Of a stretch of 64,000 nt of DNA, positions 54,061 to 63,105 are shown one piece after another; position 1 is the stretch's first letter; every line of letters starts with the position of its first letter. A program made the position numbers and the translations under genes. Origin of the DNA: Xanthobacteraceae bacterium (GTDB lineage Bacteria; Pseudomonadota; Alphaproteobacteria; Rhizobiales; Xanthobacteraceae); NCBI GenBank assembly GCA_028290465.1, contig JAQGJU010000146.1, positions 21,545 to 85,544 of the forward strand, in the 5' to 3' direction. Under the pieces are notes generated by a model. It was not told where the DNA came from and did not search any database. It saw nothing but the letters and a program-made list of their open reading frames with translations.

Positions 54061-57000
54061 TTATTCCGCCGACAGCCGCGCCGCCGGGAACGCGATCTCG
54101 ACCAGGGTGCCGGCATTCGGCGCGCTGGAGATCGTAAAGCCGGCGCGGTTGGCTTCGGCGAGCGCCTTGGTCAACGGCAGGCCGAGGCCGGTGCCGCCCG
54201 AGCCCCAGCGCGCCGAGGTGGCAAGCTGACGGAACGGCTCCAGCGCGGTGGCGATGTCCTGCTCGCTCATGCCGACGCCGGTGTCGCGCACCCGCAGTAC
54301 CGCCTCGCCATTGTCAGCACGGGCCGTCGACACAATTACTTGGCCGCCGGCGCCGGTGAACTTGATCGAGTTCGACACCAGATTGAGCACGATCTGCTTG
54401 ACCGAGCGCGCGTCAGCGAGGATCGGCGGCAGGCTCTGCGATAGCGATGAGCGGATGATGATGCGCTCGCGATTGGCCTGCGGCTGCATGATGGCGACGC
54501 ATTGCTGCGTCAGATCGTTGAGGTCGACGCTGCCGAAATTAAGGTCGAGCTTGCCGGCCTCGATCTTGGACAGGTCCAGGAGATCATTCACCAGCGCGAC
54601 GACGTGGCCGCCCGAGGCATGAATGTCCTTGAGATATTCACGATAGCGCTCGTTACCGACCGGGCCGAAGCGCTCTTCCATCATCACTTCGGAGAAGCCG
54701 ATGATGGCGTTGAGCGGCGTGCGGATCTCGTGGCTCACTTTGGCCAGGAATTCGGACTTGGTGGACGACGCTTTCTCGGCCTGGCGGCGCGAGGCGATCA
54801 GTTCTTCCTCGCTGCGCTTCCACAGCGTGATGTTGCGAAACACCGCGCAGAATTTCGGCGGATCGGAGTCAATCCGCCCCATCGTCATGAACAGCGGCGT
54901 GAAGCGGTCGTGCTGGCTCCGGCCGGTCACTTCGCGGCCGTCGCCCGGCATCGCGGCGCCTTGCCGGGCCAGCGCTTCGAAATGCTCCGTGGCCGAAAGC
55001 CGGTTCTCGGCCGACAGCAGGTCGCGGAAATCCTTGCCGGAGAGCGGCTGTGCATCGCCGTTGAACAGAATTTCGGCGCTGCGGTTCGCCGACAGGACAC
55101 GCCCGTCGCGATCGAGCACCAGGATGCCGTCGGCCGCGGTGTCGAGGATCGCCCGCAACTCGCGGGTCTCGGCAGTGGCCAGCCGCAACGCCATCTCGGC
55201 GGCGCCGGTTTTGTCGACATGCGTGGCCGACACCAGCATCAGGACTTGCGCCGGTTCGCCGTCCCAGGGAATCGAGAACAGTCGGCCCTCGACCGGAACC
55301 GCGTCGCCACGTTGCGTTGAGATGGTAAGCGTGCGGCCGGCGCCTTGGCCTGCGCTTTCTTGGTGCGCGTCGGGATCGCTGTCGATGAACAGCGTTTCGA
55401 GACCGCCGGCCTCTTCCAGCGCGCCGAGGTCGGCATAGCCGGTCCAGTCCAGGAAGGCGCGGTTGGCGTACAGCAGCGAATCCAGCCGATGCACCAACAC
55501 GCCGACCGGCACGCGGTCGAGAATTGGACGTTCGTCCGTCGATGGCGTGTCGGTCAGCGGCTTGTCGGCGAAGAAAGCCGGGGTCGACAATTCGGCGATG
55601 CGCGCCGCGATGTTTGCTGAGCCGGCGTCCGTATCGACTGGGGAAGGGACGTCGGTGGACACCGGCGGCTGCGATGCTTCGGGTTCGCGTTCCGGTACAG
55701 GCGCTGCCGTTGGCGTTGCAGGCACCGGATCGGCTTCGGGTTCCTCTCCGGTTTCCTTCAGCCGCTCGGTCAGCTTGCGGGCCAGTTCGCGAAACGCGTT
55801 GCGCTCGATCGGGCTCAGCGTCGGCGTCTTCGGCTCGGCGATCACCGGCGCCGGGCGGAACATCACCACGTTCTCGGAAGGCGACACGATCTGCAGCGCC
55901 GGCGGCTCGTAACGCTCGGGCGCCGGAGCTGGCATGTCGGTCGGCGCGCTCGGATCGATTGGATGATGTGGATAAGGGCGGGCCAATGTCGCCAGCCGGG
56001 CCAGATCGCGGCACACGCCGAAGCCGCGATAGCCGCCAAAACGACGCTCGCGGTCGAACACCGGCAGGCCGGAGAGTTCGATGGTCAGCCGGTCGTCGCT
56101 GCCGTCGACCGGCCAGGGCACTTCGATGCCGCTCCAGGTGTCACGCGACGCGATCGCGTGGGCCATGGCGCCATGCGGGTCGAGGCCGAGTTCGGCTGAG
56201 ATGTCGTGCCACGGTTGGCCGAGCAGCGCGGCGGTGCGCGCTCCGACCACCGAAATGAATTCGCCATTGCCGACCGTGAAATGCCCGTCGGTGTCCATCT
56301 GCCAGACAAAGCGCAGCGGATGGCGCCGGTCGCCGGGCGCATCCGCGGCCGGCGGCTCGACGACCGGCGGCTCTTGCGGAGCTTCCGGCGTCGCTTCTGG
56401 CGGCAGTTCTTGAGGATTTTGGGGCGGCGCTTCGGATGGCTCCGCCGGCGGCGTTTCAGACGGTGGCGTCGGCGCCTCCTGGGGAGGCGCTTGCGGCGTC
56501 TCTTGTGGGGTCGTCGTCGGCGCTTCGTCTGGAGCTTCTTGCGGACTCTCCTGCGGGGCCTCGCTGGGAGTTGCCGGTGGCGTCTCGGCCGGGCTTTGCG
56601 GCGGCGCCTCGGTCGGCGTTCCTTGCGGGTTTTCTTGCGGCGACTCCGGAGCGACCTCTGGCCCGACCGCAGGGATTTCCGGCGCGGGAATAGCGGCTGT
56701 CGGCTCTACGGCCCCAACAGGTGTCGACGCCGCGGTCTCCGCAAATACAGGCTCCACGGGTTGTACAGGTTCTTGGGCCTCGACCGGGGCCGGCTGAAGC
56801 GACGCGAACAGCGCGGTGGACTCGTCGTGGCCGACCCGGTCCAGCGTCAACAATTGGCCGTCGACCATGCCCGAGGCGTGGCCGTCGCGCAGCGCCGCGT
56901 CGGCGATCGCATCGGCGTCGAGCATCGACAGCGAAGAAACGTCGCCGAGTGGATTGAAGGCCGCGCGCGCGGCATGCAGCAAACGGCCGTCGGCCGCGAA

Positions 57001-57438
57001 GACGGCAACAGGTTGTTCGCTGCCGACCAACAGGCGCGCGGCCCGCTCGGCCAGCGCCAATTCCGGTCCGGCCGGCTCCGTCGCCACCACCAGGATCGCC
57101 GAACGGCCATCCGGCAGCGCGATATGCGAGCACAGCGTCGAAAGCGTCCGGCCGACGCCGGCCCCGAAGGCGCGCAAGCGTTCCACGCGGGGCGGCGCTC
57201 CGTCCTGTAGTGTTGGCGCCAGGTTGGCGATCTGGGCCGCCGCCGGCTGTCCAGTATCGAATTGTCTGGCGGCAAGCGCCAAGGGTGATGCGGCGCCAAA
57301 AATCGCGGCGCCGGTCGGGTTCGCCCACAGCACGCGGGAGGCGTCGGAACTCCACAGCCAAGCCGGCCGCGCGCTGGTGGCGTGTTCGCCGAGGCGCGGG
57401 TCGCCGAGACAGGCGATATGAAACTCCGACATACGCAT
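54061..57438 (-). CDS. PdhS/PleC/DivJ-like multi-PAS sensor histidine kinase with Pro/Glu-rich linker
   Basis: This is a protein of about 1125 residues from ATG 57438 (ATG 57588 and 57432 are alternatives). It has no TM segment. N-terminal PAS-like regions are followed by a low-complexity linker (about 56340-56690) with repeated short APPQ/SEAPQE units. Three further PAS-like segments follow (RFVWQMDTDGHFTVGNGEF; VPVGVLVHRLDSLLYANRAF; ILDTAADGILVLDRDGRVLS). The kinase core has His903 in KVSHEIRTPLN and the stretch ERFGPVGNERYREYLKDIHA, which marks the PdhS/DivJ/PleC group that controls DivK. It ends with a complete ATPase domain (GGTGLGLPLTKAL). It is a probable cell-cycle or polarity kinase, cytoplasmic. 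Confidence 0.85.
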   Translation of the reverse strand: MRMSEFHIACLGDPRLGEHATSARPAWLWSSDASRVLWANPTGAAIFGAASPLALAARQFDTGQPAAAQIANLAPTLQDGAPPRVERLRAFGAGVGRTLSTLCSHIALPDGRSAILVVATEPAGPELALAERAARLLVGSEQPVAVFAADGRLLHAARAAFNPLGDVSSLSMLDADAIADAALRDGHASGMVDGQLLTLDRVGHDESTALFASLQPAPVEAQEPVQPVEPVFAETAASTPVGAVEPTAAIPAPEIPAVGPEVAPESPQENPQGTPTEAPPQSPAETPPATPSEAPQESPQEAPDEAPTTTPQETPQAPPQEAPTPPSETPPAEPSEAPPQNPQELPPEATPEAPQEPPVVEPPAADAPGDRRHPLRFVWQMDTDGHFTVGNGEFISVVGARTAALLGQPWHDISAELGLDPHGAMAHAIASRDTWSGIEVPWPVDGSDDRLTIELSGLPVFDRERRFGGYRGFGVCRDLARLATLARPYPHHPIDPSAPTDMPAPAPERYEPPALQIVSPSENVVMFRPAPVIAEPKTPTLSPIERNAFRELARKLTERLKETGEEPEADPVPATPTAAPVPEREPEASQPPVSTDVPSPVDTDAGSANIAARIAELSTPAFFADKPLTDTPSTDERPILDRVPVGVLVHRLDSLLYANRAFLDWTGYADLGALEEAGGLETLFIDSDPDAHQESAGQGAGRTLTISTQRGDAVPVEGRLFSIPWDGEPAQVLMLVSATHVDKTGAAEMALRLATAETRELRAILDTAADGILVLDRDGRVLSANRSAEILFNGDAQPLSGKDFRDLLSAENRLSATEHFEALARQGAAMPGDGREVTGRSQHDRFTPLFMTMGRIDSDPPKFCAVFRNITLWKRSEEELIASRRQAEKASSTKSEFLAKVSHEIRTPLNAIIGFSEVMMEERFGPVGNERYREYLKDIHASGGHVVALVNDLLDLSKIEAGKLDLNFGSVDLNDLTQQCVAIMQPQANRERIIIRSSLSQSLPPILADARSVKQIVLNLVSNSIKFTGAGGQVIVSTARADNGEAVLRVRDTGVGMSEQDIATALEPFRQLATSARWGSGGTGLGLPLTKALAEANRAGFTISSAPNAGTLVEIAFPAARLSAE

Positions 57439-57702
57439 CGCGCACCGTGTGGGGCGCGCCACACCGCAGTCGCGCCCATTTCTCAACGATTTCTTAATAG
57501 AGCGAGCGGCCTGCCGCGTCCACGCCAAGACCCCGACCGGGGCCTGCAACCGAACGATAACCTTAATCCCATCAACTGCTTGAGCCATCGGGATCTCGGA
57601 ATCAGAACCCAGTGAAAAAATACCTGCGCGGCTTCTCCTATATTCGTCGATTGGCGTATCATGCGGCAGCCGGGCTGGGCATGCATCAAGAGGAAGACGT
57701 CA

Positions 57703-58086
57703 ATGGCCAAGGATCCGTTCGAGCGCTTCGAAGTTCCCAATGAAATGCGCGCACTCGCCGAGCAAAGCATGACCCAGGCCCGCAAGGCTTTCGATGGGTT
57801 TATTTCAGCGGCCAGTCAGGCGGTTGCGACCCTGCATGGCCAGGCCACCAGCGCGCAGAACGGCGCGCGCGACGTCTCCCAGAAATCCATGGCGTTCGCC
57901 GAGCAGAACGTCGCTGCCTCGTTCGAGTTCGCGCAGAAACTGGTTCGCGCCAAGGATCCCGAAGAGGTGATGAAGCTGCAAAGCGAGTACCTCAACCAGC
58001 AAATGAAGGTGCTGGCCGAGCAGGCCCAGGAGCTCGGGCAAAGTGCCGGCAAGGTGCTGAAGGAATCCACTAAGCCCAAAGCTTGA
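57703..58086 (+). CDS. Phasin family protein, first of two
   Basis: This is a 127-residue protein from ATG 57703, with GAGGA about 9 nt upstream. It is an all-helical, amphipathic phasin: FEVPNEMRALAEQSMTQARKA, then SFEFAQKLVRAKDPEEVMKLQSEYLNQQMK and a short Lys-rich tail. Phasins coat polyhydroxybutyrate granules and control their size. A second phasin gene follows 318 bp downstream. The divergent upstream neighbour is the large PdhS-like kinase. Confidence 0.92.
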   Translation: MAKDPFERFEVPNEMRALAEQSMTQARKAFDGFISAASQAVATLHGQATSAQNGARDVSQKSMAFAEQNVAASFEFAQKLVRAKDPEEVMKLQSEYLNQQMKVLAEQAQELGQSAGKVLKESTKPKA

Positions 58087-58233
58087 ACGTCGGATCCTGA
58101 GTGCTGGATGAAGCGCCGGATTAAAGCCGCCGCTTCGACGATCATCCGACCCGGCGGCTGGGTGTGGCGCCGCCCATGCCATCCGAATTGCGCATCACCT
58201 CCGCGGTACTCTTGTGCGTTGCGAGAATGTTTG

Positions 58234-58262
58234 TTGCATTGCACCAATTTCGTTGCTATACA
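58234..58262 (+). promoter_or_regulatory. Promoter with PhaR-like site upstream of the second phasin
   Basis: TTGCAT (58234-58239), a 17-nt spacer and TATACA (58257-58262) form a strong promoter candidate. It overlaps TGCATTGCACCA (58235-58246), which fits the motif TGCRNYGCASMA that I recall for Bradyrhizobium PhaR. A weaker half-match TGCGTTGCG lies upstream at 58215-58223. This 318-bp gap between the phasin genes holds no gene. The leader is about 140 nt. Confidence 0.65.
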
Positions 58263-58404
58263 ATTGCCTATCGGGTCAGCATGTTCGACGCCAGCAGGGG
58301 ACGCGGACGTCGGCGCTCCTGACCCGGGGGAAGGGTAACGGACCGACGCACAGGGCCGCGGGTTCGTCATTACGAAATTACCGCCCGGGACGAAGGAAAA
58401 CGTC

Positions 58405-58911
58405 ATGGCTGAAGCCTCCACCACCGTGAAAATGAAGACCAAGCCGGCAACTTCGGGTTTTGAAATGCCGAAGTTCGAAATGCCGAAGTTTGAGATTCCG
58501 AACTTCGAAATGCCCAAGATGGAAGTACCGGCCGCGTTCCGCGAGTTCGCCGAGAAGGGCGTTTCGCAGGCCAAGGAAGGCTACGAGAAGATCAAGGCGG
58601 CTTCCGAGGAAGCGACCGATCTGCTCGAGGAAACCTACAGCACCGCCAGCAAGGGCTCGGCCGACTACGGTCTCAAGCTGATCGAAGTCACCCGCGCCAA
58701 CACCAACGCCTATTTCGACTTCGCCAGCCAGATGTTCAGCGTGAAGTCGGTATCGGAAATGGTCGAGCTGTCGACCGCGCATGCCCGCAAGCAGTTCGAG
58801 ACCCTGACGGCGCAGAGCAAGGAGCTTACCTCGCTTGCCCAGAAGGTTGCGACCGAGACCGCCGAGCCGATCAAGGCCGGCGTCGGCAAGGCCCTGAAGA
58901 AGGTCGCCTGA
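58405..58911 (+). CDS. Phasin family protein with N-terminal FEMPK repeats, second of two
   Basis: This is a 168-residue protein. Residues 19-43 form five pentapeptides (FEMPK, FEMPK, FEIPN, FEMPK, MEVPA). The phasin domain follows, with AFREFAEKGVSQAKEGYEKI and VTRANTNAYFDFASQMFSVK, and a Lys-rich tail VGKALKKVA. The core helices match phasin_2-type proteins that bind PHB granules. The repeat could form an amphipathic binding surface or a spacer. It has its own promoter with a PhaR-like site and ends at a strong terminator. Confidence 0.93.
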   Translation: MAEASTTVKMKTKPATSGFEMPKFEMPKFEIPNFEMPKMEVPAAFREFAEKGVSQAKEGYEKIKAASEEATDLLEETYSTASKGSADYGLKLIEVTRANTNAYFDFASQMFSVKSVSEMVELSTAHARKQFETLTAQSKELTSLAQKVATETAEPIKAGVGKALKKVA

Positions 58912-58946
58912 GCCGGCCCGCTTCTCGCACGTCGACTAAAGTATGC

Positions 58947-58980
58947 ACAAAGCCCGGGCCTGTCGCCTGGGCTTTGTCTT
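58947..58980 (+). terminator. Rho-independent terminator after the second phasin
   Basis: ACAAAGCCC (58947-58955) pairs with GGGCTTTGT (58969-58977), with additional GC pairing inside, followed by CTTGTCT. The placement 36 bp after the stop codon fits. Confidence 0.85.
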
Positions 58981-59192
58981 GTCTGGGGGTGCCTCAAGCC
59001 GCGTTAGGTCCATGGGAATCCGGTGCGCGGCTTTCAGGGCGTCGCGGGTCTTGCAAAAATCAGGTCTTGCTCATAGGGTCCGCCCGCTCTCGCCGATCTA
59101 AAGCGCGTCCAGACACGCTTAAATGTTCGGCAAGACGCGTTTTCTCCACGCAAAGTGGAACCCACTCGCGTAAAAAACGCGGTGGCAAATGT

Positions 59193-59269
59193 GCAGTTGT
59201 AGCTCAGTTGGTTAGAGCGCCGGATTGTGGATCCGGAGGTCGGTGGTTCGAGCCCACCCAACTGTACCA
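59193..59269 (+). tRNA. tRNA-His (anticodon GTG)
   Basis: This 77-nt cloverleaf includes an encoded CCA. The acceptor stem is GCAGTTG with CAACTGT, so the first pair is G1-U72 and the discriminator is A73. The D arm is GCTC/GAGC, the anticodon arm CCGGA-TTGTGGA-TCCGG and the T arm GGTGG-TTCGAGC-CCACC. The base before G1 is T, so there is no encoded G-1. This is the form known from a large alphaproteobacterial clade with a divergent histidyl-tRNA synthetase. Confidence 0.97.
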
Positions 59270-59547
59270 AACAAACCCCTATTTCCAGACAGGGTTGTGG
59301 TCTCGCTTGCCGGGCGAGTCGCTACAGGCCGCCATTGCGGACGCGGCGCGGCGAAAGCACTTTCCACCTCAAAATACCGTGGAATGACCAGCGTCCGGGA
59401 TGACCGGTAGAGTTCCAATTACCTAATACTACGCGTTATTTCGGATGCTCTCGTTAACGCTGGGGCCTGCTACCTGCGAAGGCCAGTTTAACTTAAAAAA
59501 AATGCACGCCGTCTAGTGATTGACTTTGCGCCCACCCCCGGAAGCTC

Positions 59548-61797
59548 ATGGATCGGGTCCTCAATCTAGCGAACGAGCAAGACTGGCGTGTCGTGGGCTT
59601 GGCCGCGACCGTTTGCCTGGTCGTCCTGTGCCTCGCCGCGCTCTATGACCGCCGCCGCCTGCGCGCCAATCTGATCACGCAACGCCAGACGTTCAACGCC
59701 GCCCTGAACAACATGAACCAGGGCCTGTGCATGTTCGATGCGTCGGCGCACCTGGTGCTGAGCAATGATCGTTATGCGGAGATGTATCGGCTTTCGCCGG
59801 ACGATGTTCGGCCTGGGCGGACCTTGCGAGAGCTATGCGAGGCGCGGCGCGCGACCGGAACGTTCGCCGAAGATCCGGAAGTCTATAGCCGCGACATGGC
59901 TGCGAGGGTCGCCCAGGGAAAAACCAACCAGGTGATGGTCGACTTGGCGGACGGCCGTACTGTCTCCATGGTCAACCGGTCGGTGCCGGGCGGCGGCTGG
60001 GTGGCGACCCATGAGGACGTCACCGAGCGCCGCCGCGCCGAAAACGAACTTGATCGTACCCGGCGCTTCCTCGACAGCGTGATCGAAAACGTGCCGACCA
60101 CCATCGTCGTGAAGGAGACGCTGGAAGGCCGTTACGTGCTGGTCAACCGCGCCGCCGAACAGATGTGGGGCTTGTCGCGCAAGGACATCATCGGCAGGAC
60201 GTCGCATGAGATCTTTCCGAAGCGCGATGCCGACATGATCGTCGAACATGACGACGAGGTGCTGCGTTCCGGCGAGCAATTGCTGGTTGACGAGCACGCG
60301 TTCACCACGCCCGGCAATGGCACCAGGATGCTGATCGCCCGGCGGCTCGCCATTTACGGCCTCGACCGCAAGCCGCAATATACGCTGGGCGTCATCGAGG
60401 ACGTCACCGAGCGCAAGCGCGCCGAGGCGACGATCGCCCACATGGCGCATCACGATACGCTGACCGGACTGCCGAACCGGACGGCCTTCTCGCAATGTCT
60501 GGATGCGACGCTGGACCAGGCCATCGTCAGCGATGACAGCATCGCCGTGCTGTCGATCGACCTGGACCGTTTTAAGGAAATCAACGACGTCTTCGGTCAC
60601 CCGGCCGGTGATGTGGTACTGCGCGAGATGGGGCGGCGACTCGATCTGGCCGCGCAGGGCGCCTTCATCGCGCGGCTCGGCGGCGACGAATTCATCGTGA
60701 TCTCGGCCAACGGGCCGCAGCCGGCGACCGCCGAAGCGCTCGCCGAGCGGCTTCTGGACACCGCCGTCGAGGAGATCGATATCGGCGGAAAGCTACTGCG
60801 TGTGGGTCTGAGCATGGGCGTCGCGGTGTTCCCGACCGATGCGGCGGACGGCACCACACTGCTGGCGCATGCCGATGCCGCGCTGTACCGCGCCAAGAGC
60901 GAAGCACGCGGCACGATCCGGTTTTTCGAACCCGACATGGACAAGCGGCTGCGCGAACGTCGTCTGTTGCAGCAGGATTTGCGCGGCGCCATCGAGCGCA
61001 ACGAATTGCGGCTGCACTACCAGCCGCAGGCGTTGATCGACGGCACGGTCATCGGTTTCGAGGCGCTGGTGCGATGGCAGCATCCCGAGCGCGGCATGAT
61101 CTCGCCGGCGAGCTTCATCCCGGTCGCCGAGGATAGCGGCCTCATCATCCCGCTCGGTGAATGGATCTTGCGCGAGGCCTGCCGGGAAGCGGCGTCTTGG
61201 CCGAACCGGCTGCAGATCGCGATCAATCTATCGCCGGTTCAATTCCAGCACGGCGATCTGCCGGGGTTGGTTCACTCAGTGCTGTTGGAAACCGGTCTCG
61301 AAGCCAAACGGCTTGAACTCGAAATCACCGAAGGCGTGCTGATCGGCGATCAGGATCGCGCGATATCGATTCTACGCCGGCTCAAGCTGCTCGGCCTGTG
61401 CATCGCCATGGACGACTTCGGCACCGGCTATTCGTCGTTGTCGTATCTGCAGGCGTTCCCGATCGACAAGATCAAGATCGACCAGTCCTTCGTGGCGAAT
61501 TTGGATCGCAGTCCGCAGCCTGCCGCGATCATCCGGGCCGTCATTGGCCTCGGGCGCGGTCTCGATCTGCCGGTCATGGTGGAAGGTGTCGAGACGATCA
61601 CGCAGCGCGACTTCCTGGCCGCGGAGGGCTGCACCGAAATTCAGGGCTACCTGATCGGCAGGCCGGCGCCGATCGAGAATTATGCCGCGGTGGTCGGACG
61701 CGATGCGCCAGCCCCATCCGCGCCAGCCCCATCCGCGCAAGCCGCATTCGCTGCTTCGCCGGAAGCACCGCGCATCACCAAACACGCAGCTGTCTAG
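59548..61797 (+). CDS. PAS-PAS-GGDEF-EAL protein (c-di-GMP cyclase/phosphodiesterase)
   Basis: This is a 749-residue protein with one N-terminal TM helix (residues 16-33), PAS regions (about 45-165 and 170-285), a GGDEF domain with an intact RLGGDEFIVIS and HHDTLTGLPNR, and an EAL domain with GFEALVRWQHPERG, NLSPVQF, EITEG and DDFGTGYSSLSYL. Both active sites look complete, so it could make and degrade c-di-GMP; many such proteins mainly degrade it. The C-terminal tail has a 15-bp tandem duplication (61705-61734) encoding APAPS twice. It stands alone after tRNA-His. Confidence 0.95.
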   Translation: MDRVLNLANEQDWRVVGLAATVCLVVLCLAALYDRRRLRANLITQRQTFNAALNNMNQGLCMFDASAHLVLSNDRYAEMYRLSPDDVRPGRTLRELCEARRATGTFAEDPEVYSRDMAARVAQGKTNQVMVDLADGRTVSMVNRSVPGGGWVATHEDVTERRRAENELDRTRRFLDSVIENVPTTIVVKETLEGRYVLVNRAAEQMWGLSRKDIIGRTSHEIFPKRDADMIVEHDDEVLRSGEQLLVDEHAFTTPGNGTRMLIARRLAIYGLDRKPQYTLGVIEDVTERKRAEATIAHMAHHDTLTGLPNRTAFSQCLDATLDQAIVSDDSIAVLSIDLDRFKEINDVFGHPAGDVVLREMGRRLDLAAQGAFIARLGGDEFIVISANGPQPATAEALAERLLDTAVEEIDIGGKLLRVGLSMGVAVFPTDAADGTTLLAHADAALYRAKSEARGTIRFFEPDMDKRLRERRLLQQDLRGAIERNELRLHYQPQALIDGTVIGFEALVRWQHPERGMISPASFIPVAEDSGLIIPLGEWILREACREAASWPNRLQIAINLSPVQFQHGDLPGLVHSVLLETGLEAKRLELEITEGVLIGDQDRAISILRRLKLLGLCIAMDDFGTGYSSLSYLQAFPIDKIKIDQSFVANLDRSPQPAAIIRAVIGLGRGLDLPVMVEGVETITQRDFLAAEGCTEIQGYLIGRPAPIENYAAVVGRDAPAPSAPAPSAQAAFAASPEAPRITKHAAV

Positions 61798-61808
61798 CTT
61801 CTTGTCTG

Positions 61809-61858
61809 CGCATGATCTTTTACGAAGCCCGTTTCCCACTTCGCCGGGAAATGCTCTA
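61809..61858. repeat. Degenerate rhizobial intergenic palindrome
   Basis: GCATGATC near 61810 and ATGCTC at 61851-61856 bracket CCCGTTTCCCACTTCGCCGGG. Read on the minus strand it begins GAGCATTTCCCGGCGAAGTGGGAAACG, a variant of the family seen at 10474. It lies just after the GGDEF-EAL gene. Confidence 0.6.
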
Positions 61859-61868
61859 GCGGCAATCC

Positions 61869-61902
61869 CACAAAAAGAAACCGGGCCCGCGAGGGCCCGG
61901 TT
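61869..61902 (-). terminator. Strong terminator for a minus-strand transcript
   Basis: AACCGGGCCC (61879-61888) pairs with GGGCCCGGTT (61893-61902) around GCGA. On the minus strand the hairpin is followed by TCTTTTTG, a proper T tract. The nearest minus-strand gene, lysR, ends 272 nt upstream of it. The region 61903-62173 holds no supported gene and may be a long 3' UTR or a small RNA. Confidence 0.75.
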
Positions 61903-62173
61903 CGAGTTCGTCGACATGGGGATATCGACGATCACCTTCCAGAGGGGAACGGCTATCTGCAACCGACAACCCATCTGGGAGGATTGTGGTGGCCGTTTGC
62001 CGACAGCGTTTAAGCAGTATGCTGAGCGTGCGGGTCCCACACAACCAGACGGGCCGCATGTCAGCCATGCGGCGCTCGCACGGGCCCTTGCTCACGCCGA
62101 CGTGACGGTGAGCAGCATTGAGCCGCTTCTATCGGGGATAACTCGCGGATTATCGCACGTCGCTGCGAGCTAC

Positions 62174-63064
62174 TCAGAAGCTCCAGCGCTGCGCCTTGCT
62201 GACCAGGAAGTCGCGGAACACCTGAACGCGCGCCACGGTCTTGAGTTCTTCCGGGTAGACGAAATAGGCATCGAGTGCGAGCGCATCGGCCTCGCCGAAC
62301 AACTGCACCAGGCCGCCATTCTCTTCGACCAGATAGTCCGGCAGCAATGCGACGCCCAGCCCGCGCTGGCAGGCGCGTAGCACTCCGAGCACATTGTTGA
62401 TGGTCAGCAGCGGCGTGCGCGGCCCCTTGCCTTCGCGGCCGGCGTCGATCAGCCAGCGGCGGTTCGCCAGATAGTTCGGCACGTTGCCGCCCAGCACGAC
62501 GATGCGATGCTGATCGAGGTCGGCCAATTCACGGGGGGTGCCGAAGCGCTTGAGATATTCGGGCGATGCATAGACGTGGAAATGCACCGAGAACAGCTTG
62601 CGCTGAATGAGATCCGGCTGGGTCGGCTGGCGCAGTCGGATCGCAACGTCGGCCTCGCGCATCGCGAGATCGAGTTCCTCGTCGGTGGTGATCAGGGTGA
62701 CCCGGATGTCGGGAAACAGGTCGAGAAACTCACCGAGACGCGGCGTCAGCCAGTGCACGCCGATGCCTTGGGTGGTCGAAACCTTGAGCTCGCCATGCGG
62801 GCGCTCGCGGCTGTCGGTCAGCTTGGCGCGCGCCGCCTCCAGCTTCATGAAGACTTCGTGCGCGGTGCGATACAGCATCTCGCCCTGTTCGGTCAGGATC
62901 AGGCCGCGCGCGTGCCGGTGAAACAGCGATACCGCCAGTTCCTGTTCGAGCGCGCTGACCTGGCGCGACACCGCCGACTGCGACAGCCCGAGTTGCTCGC
63001 CGGCATGGGTGAAGCTGCCGGCCTCGGCGGCCGCGTGAAACACTTTCAGCTTGTCCCAGTCCAT
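62174..63064 (-). CDS. LysR-type transcriptional regulator
   Basis: This is a 296-residue protein. The N-terminal winged helix (LKVFHAAAEAGSFTHAGEQL, GLSQSAVSRQVSALEQELAV) is followed by a type 2 periplasmic-binding-like effector domain with LKVSTTQGIGVHWLTPRLGE and GVLRACQRGLGVALLPDYLV. It lies 41 bp downstream of trxB on the same strand and so is probably co-transcribed. LysR proteins usually control neighbours or themselves. A link to redox stress is suggested by context only. Confidence 0.93.
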   Translation of the reverse strand: MDWDKLKVFHAAAEAGSFTHAGEQLGLSQSAVSRQVSALEQELAVSLFHRHARGLILTEQGEMLYRTAHEVFMKLEAARAKLTDSRERPHGELKVSTTQGIGVHWLTPRLGEFLDLFPDIRVTLITTDEELDLAMREADVAIRLRQPTQPDLIQRKLFSVHFHVYASPEYLKRFGTPRELADLDQHRIVVLGGNVPNYLANRRWLIDAGREGKGPRTPLLTINNVLGVLRACQRGLGVALLPDYLVEENGGLVQLFGEADALALDAYFVYPEELKTVARVQVFRDFLVSKAQRWSF

Positions 63065-63105
63065 GATCGCTCCAGGTGCGCGCGGTGAAGGTGCGAGCGG
63101 GCAGG

